A DNA stretch of 64,000 nt from Methylobacter sp. (GTDB lineage: Bacteria > Pseudomonadota > Gammaproteobacteria > Methylococcales > Methylomonadaceae): positions 1 to 64,000 of the forward strand of contig JAQUOU010000007.1 in assembly GCA_028716975.1 (NCBI GenBank), given 5' to 3'. Both the position numbers and the translations under genes were made by a program. The notes beneath the pieces are model-generated. The model made no database searches and was not told where the DNA came from. It worked only from the letters and a program-made list of their open reading frames with translations. Positions 38,998 to 49,296 of this stretch are shown piece after piece; position 1 is the first letter of the stretch; each line of letters starts with the position of its first letter.

Positions 38998-39855
38998 ATG
39001 AAAAAACTGCTATTTCAATTCGATACAGACACCCAACCATCAGCTTTTGATACTATTGTAGCCTATGATGGAGGTGCAGATCATGTCATAGGATACGGAG
39101 GATTGAACCCCGAAAACATTACTGCTCTGGTGGAGGGTACTATTTTTACCCGCGCGCCTAAAGAAAAGAAAAATACTGCCATTTTTGTTGGCGGCAGTGA
39201 CATGTTAGCCGGTCAAAAATTATTTAACGCCGTACAAAAGCATTTTTTTCCGGGGTTTCAGGTTTCTGTCATGCTGGACAGCAACGGCAGTAATACTACA
39301 GCAGCCGCAGCTATCGCCAAATTGGCCTCCAGCGGCCTATTAGCCGGCAAAAAAGCAGTTATATTGGCCGGTACAGGGCCGGTAGGGCAACGCGCCGCCG
39401 CCATGCTGGTTAAAGAAGGCGCAGAAGTATCGCTGACATCCCGAACTATGGAGCATGCGGTAAAAACCTGCAACGATATGAAAGCCCGCTTTGGCGTTGA
39501 CCTTACTCCCATTGAAGCGCTTGATAATAATGCCAGGGCCAAAGCCATCGAAAACGCCAATATTGTTTTCGCAACCGGTGCAGCAGGTGTTGAACTGCTC
39601 ACGGCAGAGCAATGGCAACATAATAAAAATATTGAAATGATGGCTGATGCCAACGCTACCCCACCCATCGGCATCGGTGGCATCGATGTAATGGATAAAG
39701 GTATTGAACGCCATGGCAAAATCATCTGGGGCGCGATTGGGTTTGGCGTCTTAAAGCTGGCTTTACATCGCGCCTGCATCGCAAAATTATTTGAAGACAA
39801 CAAACAGGTTCTCGATGCGGAAAATATCTTTGCCCTGGCCAAAGAAATGGCATAA
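38998..39855 (+). CDS. mtdA: NADP-dependent methylene-H4MPT/methylene-H4F dehydrogenase
   Basis: Oxidoreduction of the methylene group on tetrahydromethanopterin or tetrahydrofolate with NADP, linking C1 oxidation and assimilation. The 285-residue protein (288 in Methylorubrum) begins KKLLFQFDTDTQPSAFDTIVAYDGGAD and has the NADP loop ILAGTGPVGQRAAAML at about residues 121-136. It heads an apparent mtdA-gck-glyA operon. This enzyme is characteristic of methylotrophs and is one of the main clues to the organism. The cyclohydrolase gene fch, often beside it, is not here. Confidence 0.93.
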   Translation: MKKLLFQFDTDTQPSAFDTIVAYDGGADHVIGYGGLNPENITALVEGTIFTRAPKEKKNTAIFVGGSDMLAGQKLFNAVQKHFFPGFQVSVMLDSNGSNTTAAAAIAKLASSGLLAGKKAVILAGTGPVGQRAAAMLVKEGAEVSLTSRTMEHAVKTCNDMKARFGVDLTPIEALDNNARAKAIENANIVFATGAAGVELLTAEQWQHNKNIEMMADANATPPIGIGGIDVMDKGIERHGKIIWGAIGFGVLKLALHRACIAKLFEDNKQVLDAENIFALAKEMA

Positions 39856-39885
39856 TCAACAGCCGCGGTTATCACACACTATGAT

Positions 39886-41268
39886 ATGAGCAGCTATACA
39901 GGTTCCCCATCCATCAACGCAATAAGGGAAGATGCTCTCCGTATTTTTCAAGCGGGCATAGGCGCCGCAGATCCTTATGAAGCCGTTAAGCGTTGCCTTA
40001 GTGTCCACGGCCATCACATTGAAATTCTGTTAAATCCGAATGACCCTGATCAAAAACGCCTGGGCCGATGGTCTAAAATCCATCTTATCGCTTTTGGGAA
40101 AGCAGCATGCGCTATGGCACGGGCTGTTTTAGAAATTATTCCCGTCCATCTTCTGGCAGACACAGGGATTGCTGTTACCAACTATGAAAATGAAAGCGTT
40201 ATCGGCAATATCGAAGTCATCGGAGCTGGCCATCCTTTACCCGATGAAGCCGGTTTAAAAGCCGCAATAAAATGTGCCGATATTGCTCTCAGCGCGCAAA
40301 AGGATGAGCTGGTACTGGTACTAATTAGCGGCGGCGGTTCGGCATTGATCCCCTATCCGATTGATGGACTCACTCTGCAGGAAAAGATTATTACCACGAA
40401 TTTGCTATTAGCTTCAGGCGCCACCATCAACCAGATAAACTGCGTACGTAAACATTTGTCCCGAATAAAAGGCGGCGGCTTAGCCGGAATGACGCAACCT
40501 GCGGCTTTACATGCGCTGATTTTATCTGACGTCCTGGGCGATGATTTAAGCGCTATCGCCAGCGGCCCTACCGTACCTGACAAGACCACTTATGCTGATG
40601 CTGTCGAGGTTTTAAAATCCAAAGGCGTCTGGAGCAGAGTACCCGCTAACGTTCAATATTATCTGGAACAGGGCAAACTAGGCATTGTGCCGGAAACACC
40701 CAAACCAGGCGCCAAGGCTTTTAATAATTCAGCGCATACATTAATAGGAAGTAATGCCCTCAGTGTCAAAGCTATTACGAAAGCAGCAAAACATCACGGG
40801 TACGAGGCAAAGTTATACAGCGATAATCTAAGCGGTGAAGCCAGGGAAGAAGCTGAAAAACTGGTAATATACGCAAAAACGCATATTGAAAATGGCATAA
40901 TAAAACCTGTTGCGCTTTTAGCGGGCGGCGAAACCACCGTCACCTTGAAAGGGAATGGGCAAGGCGGCCGTAACCAGGAGTTCGCGCTGGCTTTTGCATG
41001 CGCTGCTCAAAAACACGGTTTAACCGGAAATTGGGTGTTTCTCAGCGGCGGCACCGACGGCCGTGACGGCCCAACAGACGCGGCGGGAGGAATTGTCGGC
41101 CCGGCCACGATACAACGAATGACCAAAGCAGGTATTAACCCCATTGAAGCGCTTAAGGACAACGATTCATATGCTGCCTTGAAAAGCTCAAAAGACTTAT
41201 TTTTTACCGGGCCGACAGGCACCAATGTCGCTGACTTGCAGATATTACTCATCCATCCGAACTTTTGA
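39886..41268 (+). CDS. gck: glycerate 2-kinase (MOFRL family)
   Basis: Phosphorylates D-glycerate made by HprA to 2-phosphoglycerate, feeding the serine cycle into central metabolism. The 460-residue protein has the glycerate kinase N-domain ([58 protein letters not shown]) and a C-terminal MOFRL domain ([41 protein letters not shown]). It begins 30 nt after mtdA and ends 35 nt before glyA. Confidence 0.93.
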   Translation: MSSYTGSPSINAIREDALRIFQAGIGAADPYEAVKRCLSVHGHHIEILLNPNDPDQKRLGRWSKIHLIAFGKAACAMARAVLEIIPVHLLADTGIAVTNYENESVIGNIEVIGAGHPLPDEAGLKAAIKCADIALSAQKDELVLVLISGGGSALIPYPIDGLTLQEKIITTNLLLASGATINQINCVRKHLSRIKGGGLAGMTQPAALHALILSDVLGDDLSAIASGPTVPDKTTYADAVEVLKSKGVWSRVPANVQYYLEQGKLGIVPETPKPGAKAFNNSAHTLIGSNALSVKAITKAAKHHGYEAKLYSDNLSGEAREEAEKLVIYAKTHIENGIIKPVALLAGGETTVTLKGNGQGGRNQEFALAFACAAQKHGLTGNWVFLSGGTDGRDGPTDAAGGIVGPATIQRMTKAGINPIEALKDNDSYAALKSSKDLFFTGPTGTNVADLQILLIHPNF

Positions 41269-41303
41269 ATACACTACAAAATCAGTCCAAAGAAGGAGAC
41301 ACA

Positions 41304-42557
41304 ATGTTTAAAAAATCAATGACCATCAAAGGCTTCGATGATGAATTGTTTCAGGCGCTTGAGGAAGAGCGCAACCGTCAGGAAGATCACATCGAACTGA
41401 TTGCCTCTGAAAACTATGCCAGTCCGCGGGTAATGGAAGCACAAGGCACGCAATTGACTAACAAATATGCCGAAGGTTATCCCGGCAAACGCTATTATGG
41501 CGGTTGTGAATTTGTTGATAAAGTCGAACAACTGGCAATAGACCGCGCCAAGGAATTATTTGACGCGGATTACGCTAACGTGCAGGCACACTCAGGCTCC
41601 CAGGCCAACATGGCCGTATTCATGGCGCTGATTCAACCGGGCGATACCATACTGGGTTTAAGTCTTGCTGACGGAGGCCATTTAACCCATGGAGCCAAAC
41701 CCAATTTTTCCGGTAAAATTTATAATGCTGTCCAATATGGATTAGACCCTGCAACGGGTTATATTGATTATGAGCAAGTCGAAGCCTTAGCGCTGGAACA
41801 CAAACCCAAAATGATTATTGCAGGCTTTTCCGCCTATTCCCGCATTATGGATTGGGCCCGCTTCAGAGCAATCGCCGATAAAGTAGGCGCTTATTTTGTG
41901 GTTGATATGGCGCATGTCGCCGGTTTAATCGCAGCGGGTTTATACCCTAACCCCGTGCCTATTGCTGACGTTGTAACCAGCACCACGCATAAATCGTTAC
42001 GCGGCCCACGCGGCGGTCTCATTCTGTGCAAACGTAATCCTGAGCTGGAGAAAAAAATCGATTCCAATATTTTCCCTGGCATACAAGGCGGACCTTCCAT
42101 GCATATTATTGCCGCGAAAGCCGTCGCCTTTAAAGAAGCTTTGCAGCCTGAGTTCCGCATTTATCAGCAACAGGTTATTAAAAATGCCCAAGCCATGGCG
42201 GCAGTATTTATGAAACGCGGCTTCGATGTCGTCTCCGGCGGCACCGACGATCACCTGATGCTGGTTTCCCTGATTGCCAAAGGCATCACCGGCAAAGCGG
42301 CTGATGCCGCCTTAGGCCGCGCCTATATCACCGTTAACAAAAATGCCGTGCCTAACGACCCGCAATCCCCTTTTGTAACCAGCGGCATTCGTGTTGGTAC
42401 GCCGGCGCCGACAACACGCGGCTTCAAGGAAGACCAGATGAGGGAAATCGCAAACTTAATGTGTGACGTTATGGAAAATATGGAAGACGAAAAAGTGATT
42501 AACGCAGTACGCGAAAAAGTCGGCTTTCTGTGCGCGCGGTTTCCTGTTTATAGCTAA
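41304..42557 (+). CDS. glyA: serine hydroxymethyltransferase
   Basis: Makes serine from glycine and methylene-H4F, the C1-fixing step of the serine cycle. The ATG at 41304 has AAGGAGAC 5-9 nt upstream and gives 417 residues, the family length. Motifs: [48 protein letters not shown] and the PLP lysine in [13 protein letters not shown] (near 230). It is the third gene after mtdA and gck, and its terminator has been split by a MITE. Confidence 0.95.
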   Translation: MFKKSMTIKGFDDELFQALEEERNRQEDHIELIASENYASPRVMEAQGTQLTNKYAEGYPGKRYYGGCEFVDKVEQLAIDRAKELFDADYANVQAHSGSQANMAVFMALIQPGDTILGLSLADGGHLTHGAKPNFSGKIYNAVQYGLDPATGYIDYEQVEALALEHKPKMIIAGFSAYSRIMDWARFRAIADKVGAYFVVDMAHVAGLIAAGLYPNPVPIADVVTSTTHKSLRGPRGGLILCKRNPELEKKIDSNIFPGIQGGPSMHIIAAKAVAFKEALQPEFRIYQQQVIKNAQAMAAVFMKRGFDVVSGGTDDHLMLVSLIAKGITGKAADAALGRAYITVNKNAVPNDPQSPFVTSGIRVGTPAPTTRGFKEDQMREIANLMCDVMENMEDEKVINAVREKVGFLCARFPVYS

Positions 42558-42579
42558 TGAAGCAAAAACTTTGAGTGTT

Positions 42580-42836
42580 AAAGCCTGCTTTATTACGGGC
42601 ACCTCTAAAAATTATCCGTTCATATTTCGACAGGCTCAGTATGAACGGATAAGTTGCTGATTTTAAAAGACAACCGTTCGCACTGAACCCCATTCGACAG
42701 GGCTCTCCTGAGCGTAGTCGAAGGGCTCATGCCAGGCTTGAATAAACTCAGGAGAGCCCCTTCGCCACTGCTCAGGAGAGCCTTATCGAAAGGCAATTTT
42801 TAGAGGTTCCCTTATGTGCATGAGGCAGGCTTTTTT
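42580..42836 (+). terminator. glyA terminator split by an inserted element
   Basis: AAAGCCTGC (42580-42588) and GCAGGCTTT (42825-42833) are perfect partners over 9 bp and the second arm runs into TTTTTT, but they are separated by 236 nt. Almost all of that is the inverted-repeat element at 42597-42811. Removing it leaves a normal terminator with a short loop. The element therefore appears to have landed in the loop; whether the stem still folds is open. Confidence 0.6.
42597..42811. mobile_element. MITE-like element with 17-bp terminal inverted repeats
   Basis: GGGCACCTCTAAAAATT (42597-42613) matches the reverse complement of AATTTTTAGAGGTTCCC (42795-42811) at 16 of 17 positions. TTA flanks both sides (42593-42595, 42812-42814) and may be the target duplication, although one extra C lies on the left. 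The interior has no gene; it holds dispersed palindromic repeats, e.g. CCGTTCATATTTCGACAGG through GTATGAACGG (42617-42649) and a TCCTGAGCGTAG motif near 42705. The ends resemble those of IS5-group elements by memory; not verified. Confidence 0.65.
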
Positions 42837-43052
42837 GCATTGATTAATTCAACGGTAATTACTCAGTACTTTTAAAACTCAATATGTGAGTCTTTCTACC
42901 TTGAAAGAAAAGGCGAGGGTGATAGATAGAAATTAGTTTTTAATTATTTGTTTCCCATCACCCCCATCCTGTACCTTAATGAGAAAAATTACTGAATACG
43001 CCGAGATAGAAACCACCCTGAAAACAAATACGGATTAAATCAGGAGATCCTA
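42837..43052. promoter_or_regulatory. upstream region of fhs
   Basis: About 215 nt after the split glyA terminator, AT-rich, with no gene. It must carry the fhs promoter if the terminator works, but no convincing -35/-10 pair or riboswitch fold was found. Confidence 0.3.
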
Positions 43053-44726
43053 ATGTCTGACATAGAAATCGCTCAAAAAGCCAATCTGAAACCCATTATC
43101 GGGCTGGTTAACGAACACTTCGGTATTGACGCCAAACACCTTGACCCCTATGGTCATTTCAAAGCGAAATTGTCACTGGAATATGTAAATAGCCTGGCCG
43201 ATAAAAAAGACGGCAAACTGATTCTGGTGACTGCCATCAGCCCTACGCCTGCGGGCGAAGGCAAGACCACAACAACCGTTGGCCTGGGCGATGCCATGAA
43301 CCGTATCGGTAAAAAAACCATAATGTGCCTGCGCGAGCCCTCCCTAGGCCCGTGCTTTGGTGTAAAAGGCGGCGCGGCAGGGGGCGGGTACTCTCAAGTT
43401 GTGCCAATGGAAGACATCAATCTGCATTTTACCGGCGACTTTCATGCTATCGGCGTGGCGCACAATCTTTTATCCGCGCTGATCGACAACCACATCAATC
43501 ACGGCAATGCTCTGGATATAGACCCAAGACGCATTCAATGGAAACGCGTGGTGGATATGAATGACCGCGCCCTGCGCCACATAATAGTCGGCATGGGGGG
43601 CGCCGCTAACGGCTATTTACGCGAGGACGGTTATGACATCGTTGTGGCCTCCGAAGTCATGGCGATTCTTTGTCTGGCCACCAGCCGGGCCGATCTTAAA
43701 GACCGCCTGGGGCGTATCGTCATCGGTTATAAATCCGATAAAGTCACGCCGGTTTATGCCAGGGACTTAAATGCCCAGGGATCAATGGCCGTCTTATTAA
43801 AAGATGCGATCAAACCTAACCTCGTACAAACCCTGGAAAATAACATTGCCATTATCCACGGCGGGCCGTTCGCCAATATTGCGCACGGCTGCAATACCGT
43901 AACCGCTACCAAAACAGCATTAAAACTGGCCGATTACGTCGTGACTGAAGCGGGTTTCGGGGCCGATCTGGGCGCTGAAAAATTCATTGATATTAAATGC
44001 CGCATGGCCGGATTAAAGCCTTCCGCCGTGGTTTTGGTGGCAACGGCAAGGGCACTGAAATTTCACGGCGGTATTCTCAAAGAAGATTTAAACAAGGAAA
44101 ATCTTGCCGCTTTGGAAAAAGGTTTTGAAAATCTCGAACGCCACTTAAACAACATTACCAGTCATTACGGCCTGCCTTGTGTTATTGGTATCAACCACTT
44201 CACCTTTGATACCGATGCCGAAATCGCTTTACTGAAGCAAAAATGCGAAGCGCTGGGAGCGAAATGCGTGGTTTCCAAACACTGGGCAGAGGGCGGCGCC
44301 GGTGCGGAAGAACTGGCTAAAGAAGTCGTTAATATCGTTGACAACCGTGAACCCGGTTTCCAATATGTTTACGATGAGAACCTCAGTCTTTGGGATAAAA
44401 TCGCAACCATCGCCACCAAGTTATACGGTGCAGCCGGTATCGCTGCAAATGCCAAGGTTAAAGCGCAGCTTGCCGCATGGGATGCGGATTACGGCACCTT
44501 CCCGATCTGCATAGCAAAAACCCAAATGTCATTCTCAACCAACCCTAACCTTAAAGGCGCTCCCTCGGGACACACGATAGAAATCAGTGAGGTCAGGCTG
44601 GCGCACGGCGCAGGTTTTATCGTCGCCATCGCAGGCGATATGATGACCATGCCGGGCCTGCCCAAAGTACCGGCCGCAGAAAGAATCGATATTGATGATG
44701 ATGGGGTAATAACCGGGTTATTTTAA
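43053..44726 (+). CDS. fhs: formate-tetrahydrofolate ligase
   Basis: ATP-dependent joining of formate to tetrahydrofolate, giving 10-formyl-THF for assimilation and purine synthesis (ftfL in methylotroph literature). The 557-residue protein has the P-loop [19 protein letters not shown] (about 65-83), [20 protein letters not shown], and [16 protein letters not shown] at the end. AGGAGATCCTA precedes the start. It is separated from glyA by the repeat element and probably has its own promoter. Confidence 0.96.
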   Translation: MSDIEIAQKANLKPIIGLVNEHFGIDAKHLDPYGHFKAKLSLEYVNSLADKKDGKLILVTAISPTPAGEGKTTTTVGLGDAMNRIGKKTIMCLREPSLGPCFGVKGGAAGGGYSQVVPMEDINLHFTGDFHAIGVAHNLLSALIDNHINHGNALDIDPRRIQWKRVVDMNDRALRHIIVGMGGAANGYLREDGYDIVVASEVMAILCLATSRADLKDRLGRIVIGYKSDKVTPVYARDLNAQGSMAVLLKDAIKPNLVQTLENNIAIIHGGPFANIAHGCNTVTATKTALKLADYVVTEAGFGADLGAEKFIDIKCRMAGLKPSAVVLVATARALKFHGGILKEDLNKENLAALEKGFENLERHLNNITSHYGLPCVIGINHFTFDTDAEIALLKQKCEALGAKCVVSKHWAEGGAGAEELAKEVVNIVDNREPGFQYVYDENLSLWDKIATIATKLYGAAGIAANAKVKAQLAAWDADYGTFPICIAKTQMSFSTNPNLKGAPSGHTIEISEVRLAHGAGFIVAIAGDMMTMPGLPKVPAAERIDIDDDGVITGLF

Positions 44727-44901
44727 TTGTACACTTCGAACTAAATGAGGACTTGTTTAACGCTTTTCTGAGCCTGATACAGTGCGCAATCGTTATCACG
44801 CTACCATGGCTAGCTCGGAATCACCTTCATCCTATACTCCTAACCCATAGATTAGGCTTAAGGGAGAGCGATAAATCATCTTTTTAAGTTTACAACATGG
44901 A

Positions 44902-46158
44902 TTATCTGACCGGAATTGAAAGAAACTGGGCCCATTCAGCTTCGCCGCCGGCTTTTTCCTGACTCGGTAAAGCGGCTACATTCCAGCCGCCGCCCAGAGC
45001 CTTGACGAGAAGAACGGCGTCGTTCAAACGTTGTCTTTAGACGGCCACGCTTGCATCGTAACTGTGGATGGCCCCGCTCATAGTCGCGCCGCGCGCGCCG
45101 CCGTCAAACAGCGGCAGAGCCAGGGCCGCAGGGCCAAGCGCCCAATAGCGGGCGGCGTTGGTGAGCAAATTCGTAAATGTGCTGGACTGGTAACCGTTGG
45201 TAGCAGCCAGATTGAGGCTAGGAAAATACGCGGCCTTGGCCACGCCGATCTGAGCATTGGCCGCCGCAGCCAGACGTTCGGCTTCGGCGATATCGGGCCT
45301 GCGCTCCAGCAACTGCGAAGGAATGCTGACTGGAATGGCCGGGATCCTTGCGCTCAAAGGCGCCGCCGGAATGATCAGTTCTGCGGGCGTTTTACCGATT
45401 AATAGTGCAACAGCGTGCTCCATCTGCGCCCTCAGCACGCCGATATTGATGGCCTGCGCCCTGGCCGATTCCAGCTGGGTTTCGGCCTGAACCACATCGG
45501 ATTTGGAAACGACGCCCACGGCGTAACGGTTCCGGGTGATTTTCAGCGTTCTCGCATAGGCGTCGACAGTGTCATTCAGGAGTCTGATCTGCGCGTCCAG
45601 CATGCGCAACTGGAAGTAATTCTGCGCGAGCGTAGCCTGCATCAGAAGCCGCACAGCCTGTAAGCTGGCCGCGCTGGCCTGGGCGCTGGCCTCGTTGGCC
45701 TCCACCTGCGGGCGGACCTTGCCCCAGATATCGGGTTCCCAGGCAAAACTGACGAAACCGTTAAAAAGCGTCCTGACTCCTGACACGGCCACGCTCTGGC
45801 CGCTGGCGGCGCGAAAGCGATTGGCCGACAATCCTCCCGAAGCGGTCGGGAAGTAGGCGGCCTTTGCGCCCTGCACCAGGGATTGCGCCTGTTTAAATTG
45901 GGCTTCAGCCTGAGCAATCGATTGGTTGGAAATGTCGACTCGCTGTTCCAGGGAGTTCAGATAGGGATCCTCAAATGCTTCCCACCAGTTGCCGGAAATT
46001 TCATGATCGCGCGGCTGCGCCTGCTTCCAGCCCTGCAATTCCTTGAATTCGGCCGATAATGGAACGGCAGGCCGTTTATAGTCAGGTCCAACCGTACAGG
46101 CTGCGGGCAGAAAGCAGACGATAACAGTCAACAACTGTGATTTCAGCCCATACCTCAT
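44902..46158 (-). pseudogene. RND efflux outer membrane factor (NodT/OprM family), internally deleted and stopped
   Basis: The lipoprotein start (CFLPAACTVGPDYKRPAVP) and the first 373 residues of an OprM-like channel are intact up to SYDASVAV. A TAA follows at 45039-45037. The same frame then continues RQRLNDAVLLVKALGGGWN to 44902, which is the normal C-terminal end of the family. Roughly 65 residues that should lie between these two points are missing. So a deletion fused the halves and created a stop: a broken gene. It overlaps the end of mdtC (ATGA) as last gene of the efflux operon. Confidence 0.8.
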
Positions 46159-49100
46159 GATTTATATTCTCCTGACGCATCCAAAGACGTGGCTACTGAA
46201 TTCCCGGCCTTGCGCCGAAAAGCGCGGCGCACCTTTCCTTCAAGGCTGTCCAGGTAAAGGTAAATGACGGGGGTGGTATACAAAGTCAGAACCTGGCTGA
46301 ATAGCAGCCCGCCTATGATAGCGATACCCAAAGGCCGGAGCAGTTCCGACCCGTAACCCGTCCCGAAAGCCAGCGGCACGGCGGCCAGCAAGGCCCCGAA
46401 AGTGGTCATCAGGATGGGCCTGAAGCGCATATGGCAGGCCTTGCGAATCGCTTCTTCGGCGCTCAGGCCGCCATTGCGCTCGGCATCGACGGCAAAATCG
46501 ATCATCATGATGGCGTTCTTTTTGACGATGCCGGTCAGCAGGATGACGCCGATCAGGGCGATGATGCTGAATTCCGTTTTGAACGCCATCAAGGCCAGAA
46601 TCGCGCCGACGCCCGCCGACGGCAAGGTTGACAGTATCGTCAGCGGATGGATATAACTCTCGTACAGTATGCCCAGCACAATGTAAATCGCGATCAGCGC
46701 CGACACTATCAGCCAGGGCTGGTTTTTCAGCGATTTCTCAAACTCTTTGGCCGAACCCTGAAAACTGCCGTGAATCGAGGCCGGCACGCCCAGATTGTTC
46801 AGCGCTTCATTGATGGCCAGCCGGGCTGCAGACAAGGAGATGCCCGAGGCCAGGTTGAACGAAATGGTAGCGGTCGGAAACTGGCCCTGATGATTGACCG
46901 ATAAAGCCGTATTGGTATACTCGTAACCGGCGAATGCCGATAGCGGCACCTGGGAGCCGTTCGGGTACTGGACACTCGGCGGAACGCTGACATATATCGA
47001 CTTCAGGACTTCGGGATTCTGCGCGTACTCAGGCGCCACTTCCATAACCGCATGATACTGATTCAACGGCGCGTAAATAACCGAAACCTGGCGCTGGCCA
47101 AAGGCGTCATTCAGGGTCGAATCGATCAGCGCCTGCGTGACACCCAATCGGGACGCCGCGCTTCTGTCAATTTGCAGGCTTATCTGCTGTCCTTTGTCCT
47201 GCTGGTCGGTATTGACATCAGTCAGCTCCGGCAGTTGTTGCAAGGCTCTGACGATTTGCGGCGTCCAGGTTCGAAGATCCGCGAGCTGATCCGCTTCCAG
47301 CGCGTACTCAAAAGTACCCGATGACGGCCTGCTGCCTATGCGCAGTTCCTGCGCGGGAAACAGGAACAGGCTGGCGCCGGGCGCATTGGCAAACTGGCCG
47401 CGAAATTTGTTCATAAGCCGGTCGGCGCGCAAACGGCGTTCTTCCAGCGGTTTCAACATTACATACAAGCGCCCGCCGTTAGTGCGATCGCCCTCCGTGT
47501 TGCCAAGCACCGTCTCAACATCCGGGTCCTGTCTTATGATTTTAATAAACGCTGCCAATTTTTCCTGCATTGCGCGCGATGAAATCGCCTGATCCCCCAT
47601 CAGGCCGCCCAGCAGCCTGCCGGTATCCTGGGCCGGGAAAAAGCCTTTGGGCACTATCGAATAAAGATAACCGTTCATGCCTACGATGAATACCAGCAGC
47701 AGGGCCGTGAGCTTTCGATGTTTCAGCGTCCAGGCCAGCGATCTATCGTAACCCGCCGCCAGGCGATTAAACCAGCGTTCGCTGACATTATAAAAGCGGC
47801 CGCGCCGGTCAGCGGCGTCGTGTTTCAGCCATAATGCGCAGAGCATCGGCGTTGTGGTAAACGACAAGAGCAGCGAGACGACGACAGCAGCCGACAACGT
47901 CAGGCCGAACTCACGGAACAAACGCCCGACGATGCCGCCCATCAGCAGGATGGGAATGAATACGGCGATCAGCGAAAGGCTCATGGTCAGCAGGGTAAAA
48001 CCGACCTCTTTCGCGCCCAGCAAAGCCGCTTTTCCAGGCGATGCGCCTCGCTCCAGATGCCGGGTGGCGTTCTCCACCACGACGATGGCATCATCGACCA
48101 CGAAACCGGTCGCAACGGTAAGCGCCATCAACGACAAAATATCGAGGCTGAAGCCGAATAAATACATGATGCCGAACGTACCGATCAGCGATACGGGCAC
48201 CGTGACGATGGGAATCATCGCCGAGCGTAGATTACGCAGAAACAGGAACACAACCAGGATAACCAGCACCACGGCAATAATCAAGCTGAGCTGCACATCT
48301 TTCAGGGATGAGCGGATGAATTCGGAGCGATCCATCGCGATCGACAGATTAACGGTTTTGGGAATAGACGCCTGCAATTGCGGGATTAACTCTTTTACCC
48401 TGTTGACCGTTGCAATCACATCGGCGTTATCCTGCTTATACAGGGCCAGCATTACAGCGGTCTTGTCATCCAGGTAACCTGAGATGCCCAGGCTTTCAGC
48501 TGAATCAATGGCGGTGCCGACATCGGCAAGACGCACGGGCGCGTTATTGCGGTAGCTGATAATGAGCGGCAGATAATCACTCGCGGCCTTGGCCTGATCA
48601 TTGACGTAAATCTGCCAGTGCTGGCTGTCATCCTCGATAGCGCCTTTCTGCCGATTCATATTCGTTGAAATAATGGCTGCGCGCACATCGGCAAAGCTGA
48701 CTCCATACTTGGCCAGCGCAGCCGGGTTCAATTCCACGCGCACCGCAGGCGATGAACTGACCCGGATGGAAACCTGGCCCATGCCTTCGACTTGCGAGAC
48801 TTTCTGGGCGATGATGGTTGAGGCCACATCGAACAACTGGGAGCGCGACAGAACTTCCGACGTCAGCGCCAGCATCATGAGCGGCGTATCGCTGGGATTG
48901 TTCCGGCGGTAGCTGGGGCGGGACGGCATATTGGCGGGCAACAGGCTGTTGGCCGCGTTGATCGCGGCCTGCACATCGCGTGCCGCGCCATCGAAATCAC
49001 GATCGAGGTCAAATTGCAGATTGACGCTGGTGAAGCCGCGTCCGCTGGACGAAGTCATATCCGTAATGTCGGCGATATGGCCCAAAGCGCGCTCAAGCGG

Positions 49101-49294
49101 CGTCGCCACATTCGCCGCCATCGTTTCAGGGCTGGCTCCCGGCAGGGCGGCCTGAATGGAAATGGAGGGGAAATCCACCTGCGGCAGCGCCGCCACCGGC
49201 AACTGGAAATAGGCCAGGATGCCGGCCAAAGCGATGCCTATCGTCGTAGCGAGGTGGCGACCGGACGGGCGATAAAATAAGCGGACAGTGACAC
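46155..49294 (-). pseudogene. mdtC: RND transporter MdtC with an early frameshift
   Basis: Inner-membrane resistance-nodulation-division pump subunit. The natural start is GTG 49294 (VSLSAYFIARPVATSL) with AAGGAG before it, overlapping the mdtB stop. After 16 codons one base is missing between 49247 and 49244, and the remaining 1,024 residues continue in another frame (from IGIALAGILAYFQLP). That long part is intact, with porter domains, 11 membrane segments and the proton-relay GFVVDDAIVV. Correct translation would need a frameshift, so it is called broken unless the base is a sequencing error. Confidence 0.7.
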
Positions 49295-49296
49295 GG

